NCBI RefSeq assembly: GCF_003590715.1
Contig: NZ_QQVY01000003.1
Location: 186,001 to 250,000, forward strand
DNA length: 64,000 bases
Direction: 5' to 3'
DNA from: Paracoccus sp. JM45
Lineage (GTDB): Bacteria; Pseudomonadota; Alphaproteobacteria; Rhodobacterales; Rhodobacteraceae
Made by a program: the position numbers and the translations under genes. Shown here piece by piece: positions 9,361-18,507 of the stretch (position 1 is the first letter of the stretch; the number at the start of each line of letters is the position of its first letter). The notes under the pieces were generated by a model, which made no database searches, had not been told where the DNA came from, and saw only the letters and a list, made by a program, of their open reading frames with translations.

Positions 9361-9871
9361 TCCGCTGGCCACCATCACCCGCCAGACCGGCCTTGGCATG
9401 ATCACCATCCGTGCCGATCTGGACCGCGCAGGCGACGCCATTGCCGAAGGCGTGGGCCTTGCCATTCCCGACACCGCGGGTATGACCGGTGACGGGACGC
9501 GCATCCTTGCATGGATGTCACCGGACGAACTGATGCTGATGCTGCCCGCCGCCGAAACCCCCGGGGCGATGACGGCGCTGGAACAGGCGCTGACCGGCGA
9601 ACACGGGTTAATCGTCGATATGTCGGACGCGCGTGCGGTTTTCGATGTTACCGGTCCGGATGCGGCGGATGTGATTTCCAAACTGGTGCCTGTCGATGCT
9701 GCGGCCATGCCGACCGGCCACCTGCGCCGCAGCCGTGCCGCACAAACGGCGATTGCGGTCTGGCGGCATGGCGACGGGTTTCGCCTGTTCGGTTTCCGAT
9801 CCACCGCCGATTATCTGGAACTGATCCTGCAGAATGCCGCGATTGCGGGCAGCCAGCTGGCACCGCGCTAA
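9353..9871 (+). CDS. soxG: Sarcosine oxidase subunit gamma
   Basis: Small subunit (172 aa) of heterotetrameric sarcosine oxidase, distantly related to GcvT and needed for assembly of the complex with subunits A, B and D. The family-typical regions are the segment ending WMSPDELMLMLP and the C-terminal FRLFGFRSTADYLE. The ATG overlaps the soxA stop by 8 bases. It is the last gene of the soxDAG unit; no glyA, folD or formate dehydrogenase genes follow, and sodB begins 120 bases downstream. Confidence 0.93.
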   Translation: MANPLATITRQTGLGMITIRADLDRAGDAIAEGVGLAIPDTAGMTGDGTRILAWMSPDELMLMLPAAETPGAMTALEQALTGEHGLIVDMSDARAVFDVTGPDAADVISKLVPVDAAAMPTGHLRRSRAAQTAIAVWRHGDGFRLFGFRSTADYLELILQNAAIAGSQLAPR

Positions 9872-9991
9872 GGGGGGCGGGCGCTTCATTCCTGCAAAAC
9901 TTGGAACTGCCCAAGAACCCTTGCGTTGGTGATGTGAATGCGCGACCTTGCGCCGCGATCGAAGACCTAAACCTTTTGAAAGGACCGCAAA

Positions 9992-10591
9992 ATGGCCTTT
10001 ACCCTTCCCGAACTTCCCTATTCGCACGACGCCCTTGCTGCCGCTGGCATGTCCAAGGAAACGCTGGAATACCACCACGACAAGCACCACAACGCCTATG
10101 TTACCAAGCTGAACGAGCTGGTCGCCGGCACCGAGTGGGAAGGCAAGTCGCTGGAAGACATCGTCACGGGCACCTATAACAAGGACGCTGTGGCGCAGAA
10201 CGGCATCTTCAACAATGCCAGCCAGCATTGGAACCACGCCCAGTTCTGGGAAATGATGGGTCCGAATCCCGGTCCGATGCCCGCAGAACTGGAAACGGCA
10301 ATCGTTGACAGCTTCGGTTCGGTCGATGCGTTCAAGAAGAAATTCACCGACGCAGGTGTTGGCCAGTTCGGTTCGGGCTGGGTGTGGCTGGTCAAAAATG
10401 CAGATGGCAAACTGGAAGTCACCAAGACCGAAAACGGCGTGAACCCGTTGTGCTTTGGGCAGACCGCGCTGTTGGGCTGCGATGTCTGGGAACACTCCTA
10501 TTACATCGACTTCCGCAATGTCCGCCCGAAATATCTGGAAAACTTCTTGGACAATCTGGTGAACTGGGAAAACGTTGCATCGCGCATGTGA
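9992..10591 (+). CDS. sodB: Superoxide dismutase, iron type
   Basis: Converts superoxide to H2O2 and O2 in the cytosol. The 199 residues contain the four metal ligands: His28 (EYHHDKHHNAYV), His82 (SQHWNHAQFW), Asp164 and His168 (GCDVWEHSYYIDFRN). Gln78, placed before the second ligand, is the residue position that favours iron over manganese in this family. The ATG has AAAGGA seven bases upstream. There is no export signal. It stands alone between soxG and a strong terminator, so it is probably monocistronic. Confidence 0.96.
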   Translation: MAFTLPELPYSHDALAAAGMSKETLEYHHDKHHNAYVTKLNELVAGTEWEGKSLEDIVTGTYNKDAVAQNGIFNNASQHWNHAQFWEMMGPNPGPMPAELETAIVDSFGSVDAFKKKFTDAGVGQFGSGWVWLVKNADGKLEVTKTENGVNPLCFGQTALLGCDVWEHSYYIDFRNVRPKYLENFLDNLVNWENVASRM

Positions 10592-10614
10592 TCCGTTGAT
10601 CTTTATCACAGAAA

Positions 10615-10644
10615 GGCCCGCCGCATCATCGGCGGGCCTTTTTT
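10615..10644 (+). terminator. Rho-independent terminator after sodB
   Basis: GGCCCGCCG pairs perfectly with CGGCGGGCC around a CATCAT loop and is followed by six T. It lies 24 bases behind the sodB stop codon and ends that transcript before the yfgM-bamB-der group. Confidence 0.93.
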
Positions 10645-10753
10645 CATGCAGCCGCGAAGGCGTGATCGACAGGGGTGCGCGGCGGCATTGGCTTTTCCCA
10701 CATTGGCGGTATAAGACCGTTGAAACGGCAGAACCAATCGGACGAAGGCGGGC

Positions 10754-11425
10754 ATGGCCAACCAGAACGACAGCTTCATCGACGAAGTCACCGACGAATT
10801 GCGCCGGGACAAGCTTTACGGCAGTTTCCGCCGCTATGGCTGGATCGGTATTCTTGCAATCCTGCTGATTGTCGGCGGTGCCGCATGGCGTGAATACAGC
10901 CAGTCGCGTGACCGCGCTGCCGCAGAAAACTGGGGCGATGCTGTTCTGGCCGCGGTCGAGGCGCAGGACCCCGCAGCCATTCAGGCCATCGACCCTGCAG
11001 GTTCCGAGGGTCGCAAGGCCTTGTCGGGCCTGTTGTCTGCGAATGAATGGATTGCTGCCGGCAACGAAGACAACGCCGCCGCCGCCTTGCGTGATGTGGC
11101 GGCTGATGACGCTGCCGGAACGACCCTGCGTGATCTGGCCCAGCTAAAGCTGGTGATGCTGGAAGGGCAGGACATGGACCCTGCCGAACGTGACGCCACA
11201 CTGACGCGCATCTCGCGTCCGGGGGCACCTTTCGAACTGCTGGCATTGGAACAAAAGGCCGTCGCCCTTGTGGGGGCAGGCCGGTCCGAGGATGCCATTA
11301 CCCTGATCCGTCAGATCCAGCAGAAAGACGGCCTAAGCGAAAGCTTGCGTCGCCGCCTGTCCGAGATGATGATTGCCTTGGGCGTCGAGCCTGAACAGAT
11401 TGATGCGATGACCGCCCCCAACTGA
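10754..11425 (+). CDS. YfgM-like tetratricopeptide membrane protein
   Basis: Predicted inner-membrane protein with a short cytosolic N-terminus, one membrane helix (about residues 29-45) and a periplasmic alanine-rich helical domain of TPR type. In E. coli the YfgM family associates with the SecYEG translocon and periplasmic chaperones. The 223 residues start with the family-typical pattern FIDEVTDELRRDKLY. Its position directly before bamB and der repeats the E. coli yfgM-bamB-der order, which supports the call. Start ATG has GAAGGC five bases upstream. Confidence 0.85.
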   Translation: MANQNDSFIDEVTDELRRDKLYGSFRRYGWIGILAILLIVGGAAWREYSQSRDRAAAENWGDAVLAAVEAQDPAAIQAIDPAGSEGRKALSGLLSANEWIAAGNEDNAAAALRDVAADDAAGTTLRDLAQLKLVMLEGQDMDPAERDATLTRISRPGAPFELLALEQKAVALVGAGRSEDAITLIRQIQQKDGLSESLRRRLSEMMIALGVEPEQIDAMTAPN

Positions 11426-11463
11426 GGGGCCGGAAACACGACTGGACGAGGGGAGAGGCGAGG

Positions 11464-12786
11464 ATGACCGCCACGCTGCGACTGACCTTGGCGATTGCCG
11501 CAGGACTTGGACTGGCCGCCTGCGGCAAAGACGACATCTTGCCGGGCGAACGGCTTGATCCGCTGGCCGTGATCTCTCCGGATGGACCGGCGGTTCAGGG
11601 ACCTGCGGGTGTCTCCAGCACGGCGCTGTCGCTTGCGGCCCCTGTGACGAATGGCGAATGGACGCATCGTGGTGGCAATGTCGCCCATGCGCCGGGTCAT
11701 GTGCAATTGGGGGCGGGGACGAACCGCATCTGGTCGGCCACCATCGGCGAAGGCGACAACCGCGGCCACCGTATCACCGCGGATCCCGTTGTTGCCGCAG
11801 GTCGCGTCTTTACGCTGGACAGCCGCGCCACCGTGACCGCCACCGCCCTGAACGGCGGTCGCGCCTGGAGCACGGATGTTACCCCTGTGCAGGAAAATCC
11901 CGACAGCGCATCGGGTGGTGGTCTTGCCTATGAAGGTGGCCAGATTTTCGTGACCACCGGCTTTGGTGAACTGGTCGCGCTTGATGCCGGAACCGGTGCC
12001 ATCCAGTGGCGCCAGCGCGTGGATGCCGCAATCAGTGGCGGTCCTGCGGTGCAGAACGGTGTTGTTTACGTTGCGGCACGAAATTCGGTCGGCTGGGCTG
12101 TGCGGGCCAGCGATGGCAAGGTGCTGTGGCAGACATCGGGCACGGCCTCCGGATCGGGGGTTATGGGCGTTGCTGTGCCTGCGGTGCAGGGCAATACGGT
12201 GATCTTCCCCTTCTCCTCGGGACAGATGCTGGCGGTTGATCGCAACACCGGCCTGAACAATTGGGCCACCCAGATCGGCGGCACGCGCAATGGCCGCAGT
12301 ATTGCCGTGATCCGCGATATCACCGGCGATCCGGTTATTTCGGGCAGCCGCGTCTATGCCGGTACGTCCTCGGGGCGGATCGAGGCTGTTGATATGGCCA
12401 GCGGCTTGCAGGACTGGACCACAGCCGAAGGTGCCAACAGTCCGGTTATTGTGGCCGGCGGTTCCGTCTTTGCAGTCAATGATCAGGCCGAACTTGTGCG
12501 TCTGGATGCTGCCACCGGCGCAGTGATCTGGCGCAAGACGATGCCCTATTACACCGATGACCGGGCCAAGAAGCAGCAAAAGATCTATGCACATTACGGA
12601 CCTGTCCTTGCAGGTGGGCGGTTGTATGTTGCCTCCAGTGATGGCATGTTGCGTGCCTTCGATCCCGCGTCCGGTGCGTTGGTCGGTCAGGGTGAAATCC
12701 CCGGAGGCGCTGCCTCTGCCCCCGTCGTTGCCGGTCAAACCCTTTACGTCGTTGCACGCAACGGCCAGTTGCATGCGTTGAAATGA
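11464..12786 (+). CDS. bamB: Outer-membrane assembly lipoprotein BamB
   Basis: Accessory lipoprotein of the Bam complex that inserts beta-barrel proteins into the outer membrane. The N-terminus is a lipoprotein signal with lipobox LAAC, giving Cys20 as the lipidated residue. The rest of the 440 residues forms PQQ-like beta-propeller repeats, with recurrent blade motifs such as [28 protein letters not shown] and [13 protein letters not shown]. It follows yfgM by 38 bases and its stop overlaps the der start by 4 bases (ATGA). Confidence 0.93.
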   Translation: MTATLRLTLAIAAGLGLAACGKDDILPGERLDPLAVISPDGPAVQGPAGVSSTALSLAAPVTNGEWTHRGGNVAHAPGHVQLGAGTNRIWSATIGEGDNRGHRITADPVVAAGRVFTLDSRATVTATALNGGRAWSTDVTPVQENPDSASGGGLAYEGGQIFVTTGFGELVALDAGTGAIQWRQRVDAAISGGPAVQNGVVYVAARNSVGWAVRASDGKVLWQTSGTASGSGVMGVAVPAVQGNTVIFPFSSGQMLAVDRNTGLNNWATQIGGTRNGRSIAVIRDITGDPVISGSRVYAGTSSGRIEAVDMASGLQDWTTAEGANSPVIVAGGSVFAVNDQAELVRLDAATGAVIWRKTMPYYTDDRAKKQQKIYAHYGPVLAGGRLYVASSDGMLRAFDPASGALVGQGEIPGGAASAPVVAGQTLYVVARNGQLHALK

Positions 12787-14273
12787 CATTTACACTCGCC
12801 ATCGTCGGCAGGCCCAATGTGGGCAAATCCACTCTGTTCAACCGTCTTGTCGGCAAAAAGCTGGCGCTGGTTGACGATCAACCAGGCGTCACCCGCGACC
12901 TGCGCGAAGGCGCGGGCCGTCTAGGCGACCTGCGGTTCATCGTCATCGACAGCGCCGGTCTTGAAATCGCCGAAGATGACAGCCTTCAGGGCCGTATGCG
13001 CCGCCTGACGGAACGTGCCGTGGATGAGGCTGATATCTGTCTGTTCGTGGTCGATGCCCGCGTTGGCGTCACAGCAGCGGATGAATATTTCGCCGAAATC
13101 CTGCGCCGTCGTGCCAAGCATGTCATCGTCGCGGCCAATAAATCCGAAGGCAAGGCCGGTGAAGCCGGCGCAATGGAGGCCTATGCTTTGGGCCTTGGCG
13201 AACCGCTGATGATTTCAGCCGAACACGGCGAAGGCATGGACGATCTGTACCGTGTCCTGATGCCGCTGGCCGACCGGATCGACGCGGAACGTCCCGCGCC
13301 GATCGAGGCTGTGGTCGATATTGCCCTGTCGGATGAAGATGCCGAAAGCGGCGAAGGCGAAGAGGAATGGCGTCCTTCGGAAAGCCGTCCCTTGCAGCTG
13401 GCCGTGATCGGACGTCCGAATGCTGGTAAGTCTACGCTGATCAATAAGATCATCGGCGAAGACCGCCTGCTGACCGGCCCCGAGGCTGGCATTACTCGCG
13501 ATTCGATCAGTGTGACCACGACGTTCATGGACACACCGATGCGGATTTTCGACACCGCAGGCATGCGCAAGCGTGCCAAGGTGACGGATAAGGTCGAAAA
13601 GCTGTCGGTTGCCGACGGCCTGCGTGCCGTCCGCTTTGCCGAGGTTGTGGTTGTTCTGCTGGACGTCGATATCCCCTTTGAACAGCAGGATCTGCGGATC
13701 GCGGATTTTGCCGAAACCGAAGGTCGTGCTGTTGTTATTGCTGCGAATAAATGGGACCTTGAAGAAGACAAACCCCATAAGCTGAACGAATTGCGCGCCA
13801 ATTTCGAAAAGCTGCTGCCGCAGCTGCGTGGTGCGCCGCTTGTCACAGTCTCGGCCCGCACGGGGAAGGGATTTGATCGTTTGCACAACGCCGTGGTCAA
13901 GGCGCATGAGGTCTGGAACCGTCGCGTTTCGACCGCGCGTCTGAACCAATGGCTGGGTGCAATGACCGAAAGCCATCCGCCCCCCGCGCCGGGTGGCCGT
14001 CGCATCCGTTTGCGCTATATGACGCAGGTCAAAACACGTCCGCCTGCATTCGTTGTCAAGGCGACCCATACCGACAAGATTCCGACCAGCTATCAGCGCT
14101 ATCTAGTCAATGGTCTGCGGGTTGATTTCGATATGCCGGGAACGCCGATCCGGATCTTCTTCCGCGATCAGGGGGGCGATAACCCCTTCAAGGCGAAAGC
14201 CCAGAACGCAAAGATGAGCCAATCCGGCGCCTTGTCCAAACACAAGAACCGGCAAAAGCCGAAAGACAGCTGA
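12783..14273 (+). CDS. der: Ribosome-associated GTPase Der (EngA)
   Basis: Essential GTPase with two tandem G domains, acting in 50S subunit assembly. The first G1 motif GRPNVGKST is at residues 8-16 and the second, GRPNAGKST, near residue 209. NKSE/NKWD-type G4 motifs and DTAG/DSAG G3 motifs occur in both halves. A C-terminal KH-like domain follows, and the tail is lysine-rich. At 496 aa it is a usual length, with an acidic linker ([13 protein letters not shown]) between the G domains. It ends the yfgM-bamB-der unit before a terminator. Confidence 0.96.
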   Translation: MTFTLAIVGRPNVGKSTLFNRLVGKKLALVDDQPGVTRDLREGAGRLGDLRFIVIDSAGLEIAEDDSLQGRMRRLTERAVDEADICLFVVDARVGVTAADEYFAEILRRRAKHVIVAANKSEGKAGEAGAMEAYALGLGEPLMISAEHGEGMDDLYRVLMPLADRIDAERPAPIEAVVDIALSDEDAESGEGEEEWRPSESRPLQLAVIGRPNAGKSTLINKIIGEDRLLTGPEAGITRDSISVTTTFMDTPMRIFDTAGMRKRAKVTDKVEKLSVADGLRAVRFAEVVVVLLDVDIPFEQQDLRIADFAETEGRAVVIAANKWDLEEDKPHKLNELRANFEKLLPQLRGAPLVTVSARTGKGFDRLHNAVVKAHEVWNRRVSTARLNQWLGAMTESHPPPAPGGRRIRLRYMTQVKTRPPAFVVKATHTDKIPTSYQRYLVNGLRVDFDMPGTPIRIFFRDQGGDNPFKAKAQNAKMSQSGALSKHKNRQKPKDS

Positions 14274-14280
14274 AAAAAAG

Positions 14281-14305
14281 GGGGTCCGTTGCGGGCCCCT
14301 TTTTT
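14281..14305. terminator. Bidirectional terminator between der and the convergent membrane gene
   Basis: GGGGTCC pairs with GGGCCCC (one T-G wobble) around a GTTGC loop. It has six T after it on the + strand and an A-run before it, so it can stop der from the left and the minus-strand membrane gene from the right. Confidence 0.88.
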
Positions 14306-14309
14306 ACGT

Positions 14310-15083
14310 TCAGGTCGCAGCGCGGACTAATACGGCGGCCATCGCGGATATGCCCATGACTGCGGCCACAGCAACCACCGGATCGCTGCCCATGGTGGTG
14401 ATAGTGAACGCGCAAAAGGCCCAGATCATCGCGCTGCAATATCCGATGCTGGGTCCGATCCACATCTGGGCGGCCATACCGATGGCGGCACCGGGCAGAA
14501 TGGCCAAAGCCGATAACGCCTGCACCGGCAGGCCGAAACGGGCTGATCCGAAACCTGCCAGACCGGCCGACAGCACTGCTGTCGCCCAACCCGCAAAAAA
14601 GCTGATGGCGGGGCGTTTGCGCCCTGCCGATCGTCGCGCTGCAGCAATGGCCAGACCGGCGGTGGCAGCACTGCCCAGCAACATCACCTCGGGGGCGGAA
14701 TCCAGCAGCCATGGCCAGATGGCACCCGTCAGTATGGCCGCACTGAAAAACGGCCAGACCGCACCGTGGACCTGACGCGCCACCGAGGTTTCGCTGGGAT
14801 CGATGATCTGCCCGATTCCATCCAGCAAAAGCATGGCCCAAAGGGCAATCAACAGCCCCCACATCAGCAGGTTAAGCGGGTCCAGATACATCTGCGGGAT
14901 TTTTGTTGCCGCATCCAGATCGATCTGAAGGGGCGGCGGCAGGATGGGCCCTGACAGGCGCGGGGCCCGCAAGGTCAGCAATGGCATCTGCACTGCGCGC
15001 GTTGCAAACATGGTTCCTGAAATAATAAGAACGATGGATGTCAGAAGCTGGATTATGGGGCCTGTTCTATTCATCCAGTCCAA
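14310..15083 (-). CDS. Multi-pass membrane protein of unknown function
   Basis: A hydrophobic protein of 257 residues from TTG at 15083, or 254 from ATG at 15074; neither start has a strong ribosome site. It has about seven predicted membrane helices. An N-terminal helix (QLLTSIVLIISGTMFATRAV) is followed by a Pro-rich loop (SGPILPPPLQ) and a tryptophan-containing helix (LLMWGLLIALWAMLLLD). This pattern faintly recalls long TspO/MBR-like proteins of Rhodobacteraceae, but the TspO signature is not clear, so I leave the function open. It lies downstream of serS on the same strand with a GC-rich hairpin between. Confidence 0.7.
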   Translation of the reverse strand: MDWMNRTGPIIQLLTSIVLIISGTMFATRAVQMPLLTLRAPRLSGPILPPPLQIDLDAATKIPQMYLDPLNLLMWGLLIALWAMLLLDGIGQIIDPSETSVARQVHGAVWPFFSAAILTGAIWPWLLDSAPEVMLLGSAATAGLAIAAARRSAGRKRPAISFFAGWATAVLSAGLAGFGSARFGLPVQALSALAILPGAAIGMAAQMWIGPSIGYCSAMIWAFCAFTITTMGSDPVVAVAAVMGISAMAAVLVRAAT

Positions 15084-15110
15084 CGCGCGCCACGTGTCGG
15101 CAGTTTCGCG

Positions 15111-15134
15111 AAGGCCGCGCAGAAAGCGCGGCCT
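15111..15134. terminator. GC-rich hairpin downstream of serS
   Basis: AAGGCCGCGC pairs perfectly over 10 bp with GCGCGGCCTT around loop AGAA. It sits just behind the serS stop on the minus strand. The T-tract that would make it a strong terminator is present only on the + strand side (GTCTTTATT), so for serS it may act as a 3'-end stabiliser or weak terminator. Confidence 0.5.
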
Positions 15135-15142
15135 TGTCTTTA

Positions 15143-16435
15143 TTATATCAACTGCCCGTCAGCAGTCAGTGTCGTGGCACCTGCCAGATAAGGATGCAGT
15201 GCTGCGGGGAATGTAACCGAACCATCTGCCTGCTGGCCGTTTTCCAGCACGGCAATCAGCGTGCGGCCGACAGCCAGACCCGAACCGTTCAGCGTATGGA
15301 CAAATTCGGTCTTGCCACCACCGTCCGGGCGATAGCGCGCGTTCATGCGGCGGCCTTGATAATCGCCGCAATAGCTGACGCTGGAAATCTCGCGATAGCG
15401 GTTTTGACCGGGCAGCCAGACTTCAAGGTCATGCGTCACGCGCGCACCCGCACCCATATCACCGGTGCACAGAATCATGGTGCGATAGGGCAGTTCCAGC
15501 GCCTCTAGGACGGATTCGGCGCAGCGGGTCATGCGGGCGTGTTCGTCCAGACCGTTTTGGGCATCGGTGATCGACACCATCTCGACCTTTTCGAACTGGT
15601 GCTGGCGCAACATGCCGGTGGTATCGCGACCTGCACTACCCGCCTCGGAGCGGAAGCATTGGCTGTGGGCCACCATGCGGCGGGGCAGGGTGGATTGATC
15701 CATCAAATCGCCGTTGACGGTATTAGTCAGCGTGACTTCCGATGTCGGGATCAGCCAATACCCTTCGCGGGTCTTATAGCTGTCCTCGCCGAATTTCGGC
15801 AGCTGGCCGGTGCCCAGCATCATGTCTTCCAGAACCAGAACCGGCGTCCATGTTTCTTCCAACCCGTGCTTGGTGACATGCAGGTCCAGCATGAATTGGG
15901 CCAAGGCGCGGTGCAGACGCGCAATGGCACCTTTCAGCACGACAAAACGGCTGCCGGACAGTTTGGCACCGGTCTTGAAATCCATGCCGGGGACGACGCC
16001 TGCAATTTCGAAATGCTCGACCGGTTTGAAGTCCAGCGTGCGCGGGGTGCCCCAGCGGTGCAATTCGACATTGTCATCTTCGTCGCGGCCCACGGGCACG
16101 CTGTCCAAGGGCAGGTTCGGGATGCCCAGCAGCAGGTCGCGCAGTTGGGTGTCCAGATCGTCCGCCTCGGACTGCATCTGGGCGATGGCGGCTTTCTTTT
16201 CGGCCACAAGACCGCGCAGGCGCTGGAATTCATCCTCGTCGCCCTTGGCTTTTGCCGCGCCGACTTCCTTGCTGGCTTTGTTCTGTTCGGCCTGCGCGGT
16301 TTCAGCGGCCAGAATGCGCGCGCGTCTTTCGCTGTCCAGCGAGAGGATCTGCGAGGTCAGCCCTTCCAGACCGCGCTTGTTCAGCGCCGCTTCGAATGCT
16401 TCGGGGTTTTCTCGGATCGCACGGATGTCATGCAT
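15143..16435 (-). CDS. serS: Seryl-tRNA synthetase
   Basis: Class II aminoacyl-tRNA synthetase charging tRNA-Ser and tRNA-Sec. The 430 residues open with the typical [14 protein letters not shown] and a long antiparallel coiled-coil arm (about 27-105), with a [15 protein letters not shown] segment. The catalytic core includes motif 2 ([14 protein letters not shown]) and motif 3 ([18 protein letters not shown]). I choose the ATG at 16435 over GTG at 16444 because GAAGGTGG lies at the better spacing and the protein then begins as its family does. Confidence 0.95.
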   Translation of the reverse strand: MHDIRAIRENPEAFEAALNKRGLEGLTSQILSLDSERRARILAAETAQAEQNKASKEVGAAKAKGDEDEFQRLRGLVAEKKAAIAQMQSEADDLDTQLRDLLLGIPNLPLDSVPVGRDEDDNVELHRWGTPRTLDFKPVEHFEIAGVVPGMDFKTGAKLSGSRFVVLKGAIARLHRALAQFMLDLHVTKHGLEETWTPVLVLEDMMLGTGQLPKFGEDSYKTREGYWLIPTSEVTLTNTVNGDLMDQSTLPRRMVAHSQCFRSEAGSAGRDTTGMLRQHQFEKVEMVSITDAQNGLDEHARMTRCAESVLEALELPYRTMILCTGDMGAGARVTHDLEVWLPGQNRYREISSVSYCGDYQGRRMNARYRPDGGGKTEFVHTLNGSGLAVGRTLIAVLENGQQADGSVTFPAALHPYLAGATTLTADGQLI

Positions 16436-16553
16436 GTCGGCCACCTTCGCGGAAATTGAATGAAGGACTGACTAGCCCAAGCCGCGCGCCGACAAAAGCC
16501 TGCTGCCCGCTTGGGGGCATAAATATCTGTCACTTGTGGTGTCAGGCGGCCAG

Positions 16554-16919
16554 CTAATCCGCGCAGAACAGCCGGTACATCAGGGCCACAACCTCGGCTG
16601 CGCGGGGGTCCGATACCGAATAAAGCCGCGCCTTGCCGACACGACGCGACTGCACCAGCCCTTCGGTCCGCAGTCGTGCCAGTTGTTGGCTGACCGCAGC
16701 CTGTCGTTGTCCCAGCAGGCGTTCCAATTCGCCAACCGTCTTTTCCCCCGCCGACAGATGGCACAGAATCATCAACCGTCCCTCATGCGCCAGGGCCTTC
16801 ATCAGTCCGCTGGCCTGATTGACCCGCTGCATCATATCCTGAACGTCGTTGGGTTTCCGGGGCGTCGGTTCGCCTTCTACCTGATGGCGGAGGGTGATCA
16901 CATGATTTGTCTGTGTCAT
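16554..16919 (-). CDS. soxR: ArsR-family redox/persulfide-responsive repressor (SoxR/SqrR/BigR type)
   Basis: A 121-residue winged-helix repressor. The recognition helix region is QRQAAVSQQLARLRTEGLV, followed by a wing (RRVGKARLYSVSD). It has exactly two cysteines, Cys53 (ILCHLSAGEK) and Cys119 (RLFCAD). Their spacing of 66 equals that of the two sensor cysteines of SqrR (Cys41 and Cys107), and the surrounding motifs match the SqrR/BigR/SoxR group, which senses reactive sulfur by forming a Cys-Cys polysulfide bridge. It overlaps soxS by 4 bases. No sulfur oxidation genes lie in the window, so its regulon is elsewhere or limited to soxS. Confidence 0.82.
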   Translation of the reverse strand: MTQTNHVITLRHQVEGEPTPRKPNDVQDMMQRVNQASGLMKALAHEGRLMILCHLSAGEKTVGELERLLGQRQAAVSQQLARLRTEGLVQSRRVGKARLYSVSDPRAAEVVALMYRLFCAD

Positions 16920-17335
16920 CGTTGAATTTCCTTGCCGGTCGAATCAAAGCCTGCCTGCGACATCATCTGTTCCAGTGCCGGATAAAAATGTTGCTGCCCG
17001 ACATAGCCTTCGATGCGCCCGACTTCGGTACCCTTGTGCAGCAGGATAAAACTTGGTGTCAGCCGTGGTCTGCGTGCAAGTGCAAGGCCATCGGGATAGG
17101 GACCGTTCAGATCAACCTCGAACAACGGGGCGGCACGACCTATGGGTGATGCCGCAAATCCGGGCCCGATTTCGGCGCGCCACGCACGGCAGAACAGGCA
17201 AGCGGGTTCGGTTATCATCATCAGCCGCAATGGTGTTGCGTTCCAGTCGGGGTTAAATTGCGCCGCTGCGCCACTGCGTGGCAAAGCCAGCGCGGCAAGT
17301 ATCGCAAAGACAGTGCGCCGGGACAGTCTGGACAT
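16916..17335 (-). CDS. soxS: Periplasmic thioredoxin-like protein SoxS
   Basis: A 139-residue exported thiol-disulfide oxidoreductase. A Sec signal peptide with an RR-containing N-region (MSRLSRRTVFAILAALALP) probably ends near AAA at 23-25. The active site is Cys46-x-x-Cys49 in EPACLFCRAW. A cis-proline segment (RLTPSFILL) and the ending EVGRIEGYVGQQHFYPALE match SoxS proteins of Paracoccus-like bacteria, where SoxS keeps the SoxYZ carrier reduced. It is the first gene of a two-gene unit with soxR. Unusually, no soxVWXYZABCD genes are nearby. Confidence 0.8.
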   Translation of the reverse strand: MSRLSRRTVFAILAALALPRSGAAAQFNPDWNATPLRLMMITEPACLFCRAWRAEIGPGFAASPIGRAAPLFEVDLNGPYPDGLALARRPRLTPSFILLHKGTEVGRIEGYVGQQHFYPALEQMMSQAGFDSTGKEIQR

Positions 17336-17375
17336 TGCCGGTTCCCTCGGGCTTTCGAAGGAGAGAATTTTACCT

Positions 17376-17396
17376 CTTGTCGACTAGTATGACAAG
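17376..17396. promoter_or_regulatory. Candidate operator CTTGTC-N9-GACAAG upstream of soxS
   Basis: A perfect 6-bp inverted repeat with a 9-base spacer lies 41 bases upstream of soxS. It is in the divergent region shared with meaB, where an ArsR-type autoregulated operator is expected. Assignment to SoxR is positional inference. Confidence 0.4.
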
Positions 17397-17471
17397 GCGC
17401 AGTGGGGATTGTCGCCTATGCCCGGGTGGTCCACTCTGGCGGGAATGATTTCCGGGCCTTGGGGTAAGGTG

Positions 17472-18443
17472 ATGCAAGACCTTCTGACACCGCTGATCAC
17501 AGGTGACCGTCGTGCCTTATCACGGGCGATTACCTTGGTCGAATCAACTCGTGCCGATCATCGGCAGATGGCACAGGACCTAATTGCAGGTTTGCCCGAC
17601 CGGCAGGCCCTGCGGATCGGGTTGTCCGGCACGCCCGGTGTCGGGAAATCCACCTTTATCGAGGCGTTCGGGACCAAATTGACCGAACAGGGTCTGAACG
17701 TCGCAGTTCTGGCGGTCGATCCGTCCTCGACCCGTTCGGGCGGGTCGATCCTTGGCGATAAAACGCGGATGGAAACCCTTGCCCGCAACCCGCGCGCGTT
17801 TATCCGGCCCTCGCCCTCGAACACGCATCTGGGCGGGGTGGCGCGCCGCACACGCGAAGCCATCCGCCTGTGCGAGGCTGCGGGCTATGACATTGTCATC
17901 ATCGAAACGGTCGGAGTGGGGCAATCCGAAACGCTGGTTGCCGATATGTCGGACCTGTTCATCCTGTTGCTGGCCCCGGCGGGGGGGGATGAATTGCAGG
18001 GCGTCAAGCGCGGCATTATGGAAATGGCCGATCTGATACTGGTAAACAAAGCGGATGGTGATCTGCTGTCGCCCGCCACACGAACCGTCGCTGATTATGC
18101 CGGTGCCTTGCGGTTACTGCGAAAGCGCCCGCAGGACCCCGAAGGTTTTCCCAAGGCGCTGCCGGTTTCGGCCACGACGGGGGCGGGTCTGGACGCAGCA
18201 TGGTCACAAATGCTGCATCTGGCCGGCTGGCGACGCGACCATGGCCATCTTGATCGCAACCGCGCCGAACAGGCCCGTCAGTGGTTCTGGTCCGAATTGC
18301 GCGGCGGTTTGCTGGCCAAGCTGGACCGCCCGAACGTCAAGGCCCGCGTCGATACTTTGGGCCAAAAGGTGGCGCAGGGGGATCTGCCACCGGCCCGCGC
18401 CGCGCAGGACATTCTGGACTGGCTGGATGATCATCGCGAATAG
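17472..18443 (+). CDS. meaB: Methylmalonyl-CoA mutase-associated G protein MeaB/ArgK
   Basis: P-loop GTPase that protects and reloads adenosylcobalamin-dependent methylmalonyl-CoA mutase. From ATG 17472 the protein is 323 aa, the usual length; an in-frame ATG at 17409 would add 21 atypical residues. The Walker A motif is GTPGVGKST (residues 53-61). Also visible are a DPSSTRSGGSILGDKTRM segment typical of the family, the switch region ETVGVGQSE, and NKAD as the base-specificity motif. The mutase genes are not in the window. It reads away from soxS across a 136-base spacer. Confidence 0.92.
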   Translation: MQDLLTPLITGDRRALSRAITLVESTRADHRQMAQDLIAGLPDRQALRIGLSGTPGVGKSTFIEAFGTKLTEQGLNVAVLAVDPSSTRSGGSILGDKTRMETLARNPRAFIRPSPSNTHLGGVARRTREAIRLCEAAGYDIVIIETVGVGQSETLVADMSDLFILLLAPAGGDELQGVKRGIMEMADLILVNKADGDLLSPATRTVADYAGALRLLRKRPQDPEGFPKALPVSATTGAGLDAAWSQMLHLAGWRRDHGHLDRNRAEQARQWFWSELRGGLLAKLDRPNVKARVDTLGQKVAQGDLPPARAAQDILDWLDDHRE

Positions 18444-18507
18444 CTGCCCGATTTCGCGCCCCATGCGCGCGGCGAATCACTTATGATCAGGGGCGAAAGG
18501 ACAGCCG

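Noticed and set aside
11311-12789. 492-codon minus-strand frame opposite bamB
   Set aside because: Shadow frame; BamB has an intact lipobox and propeller repeats on the other strand.
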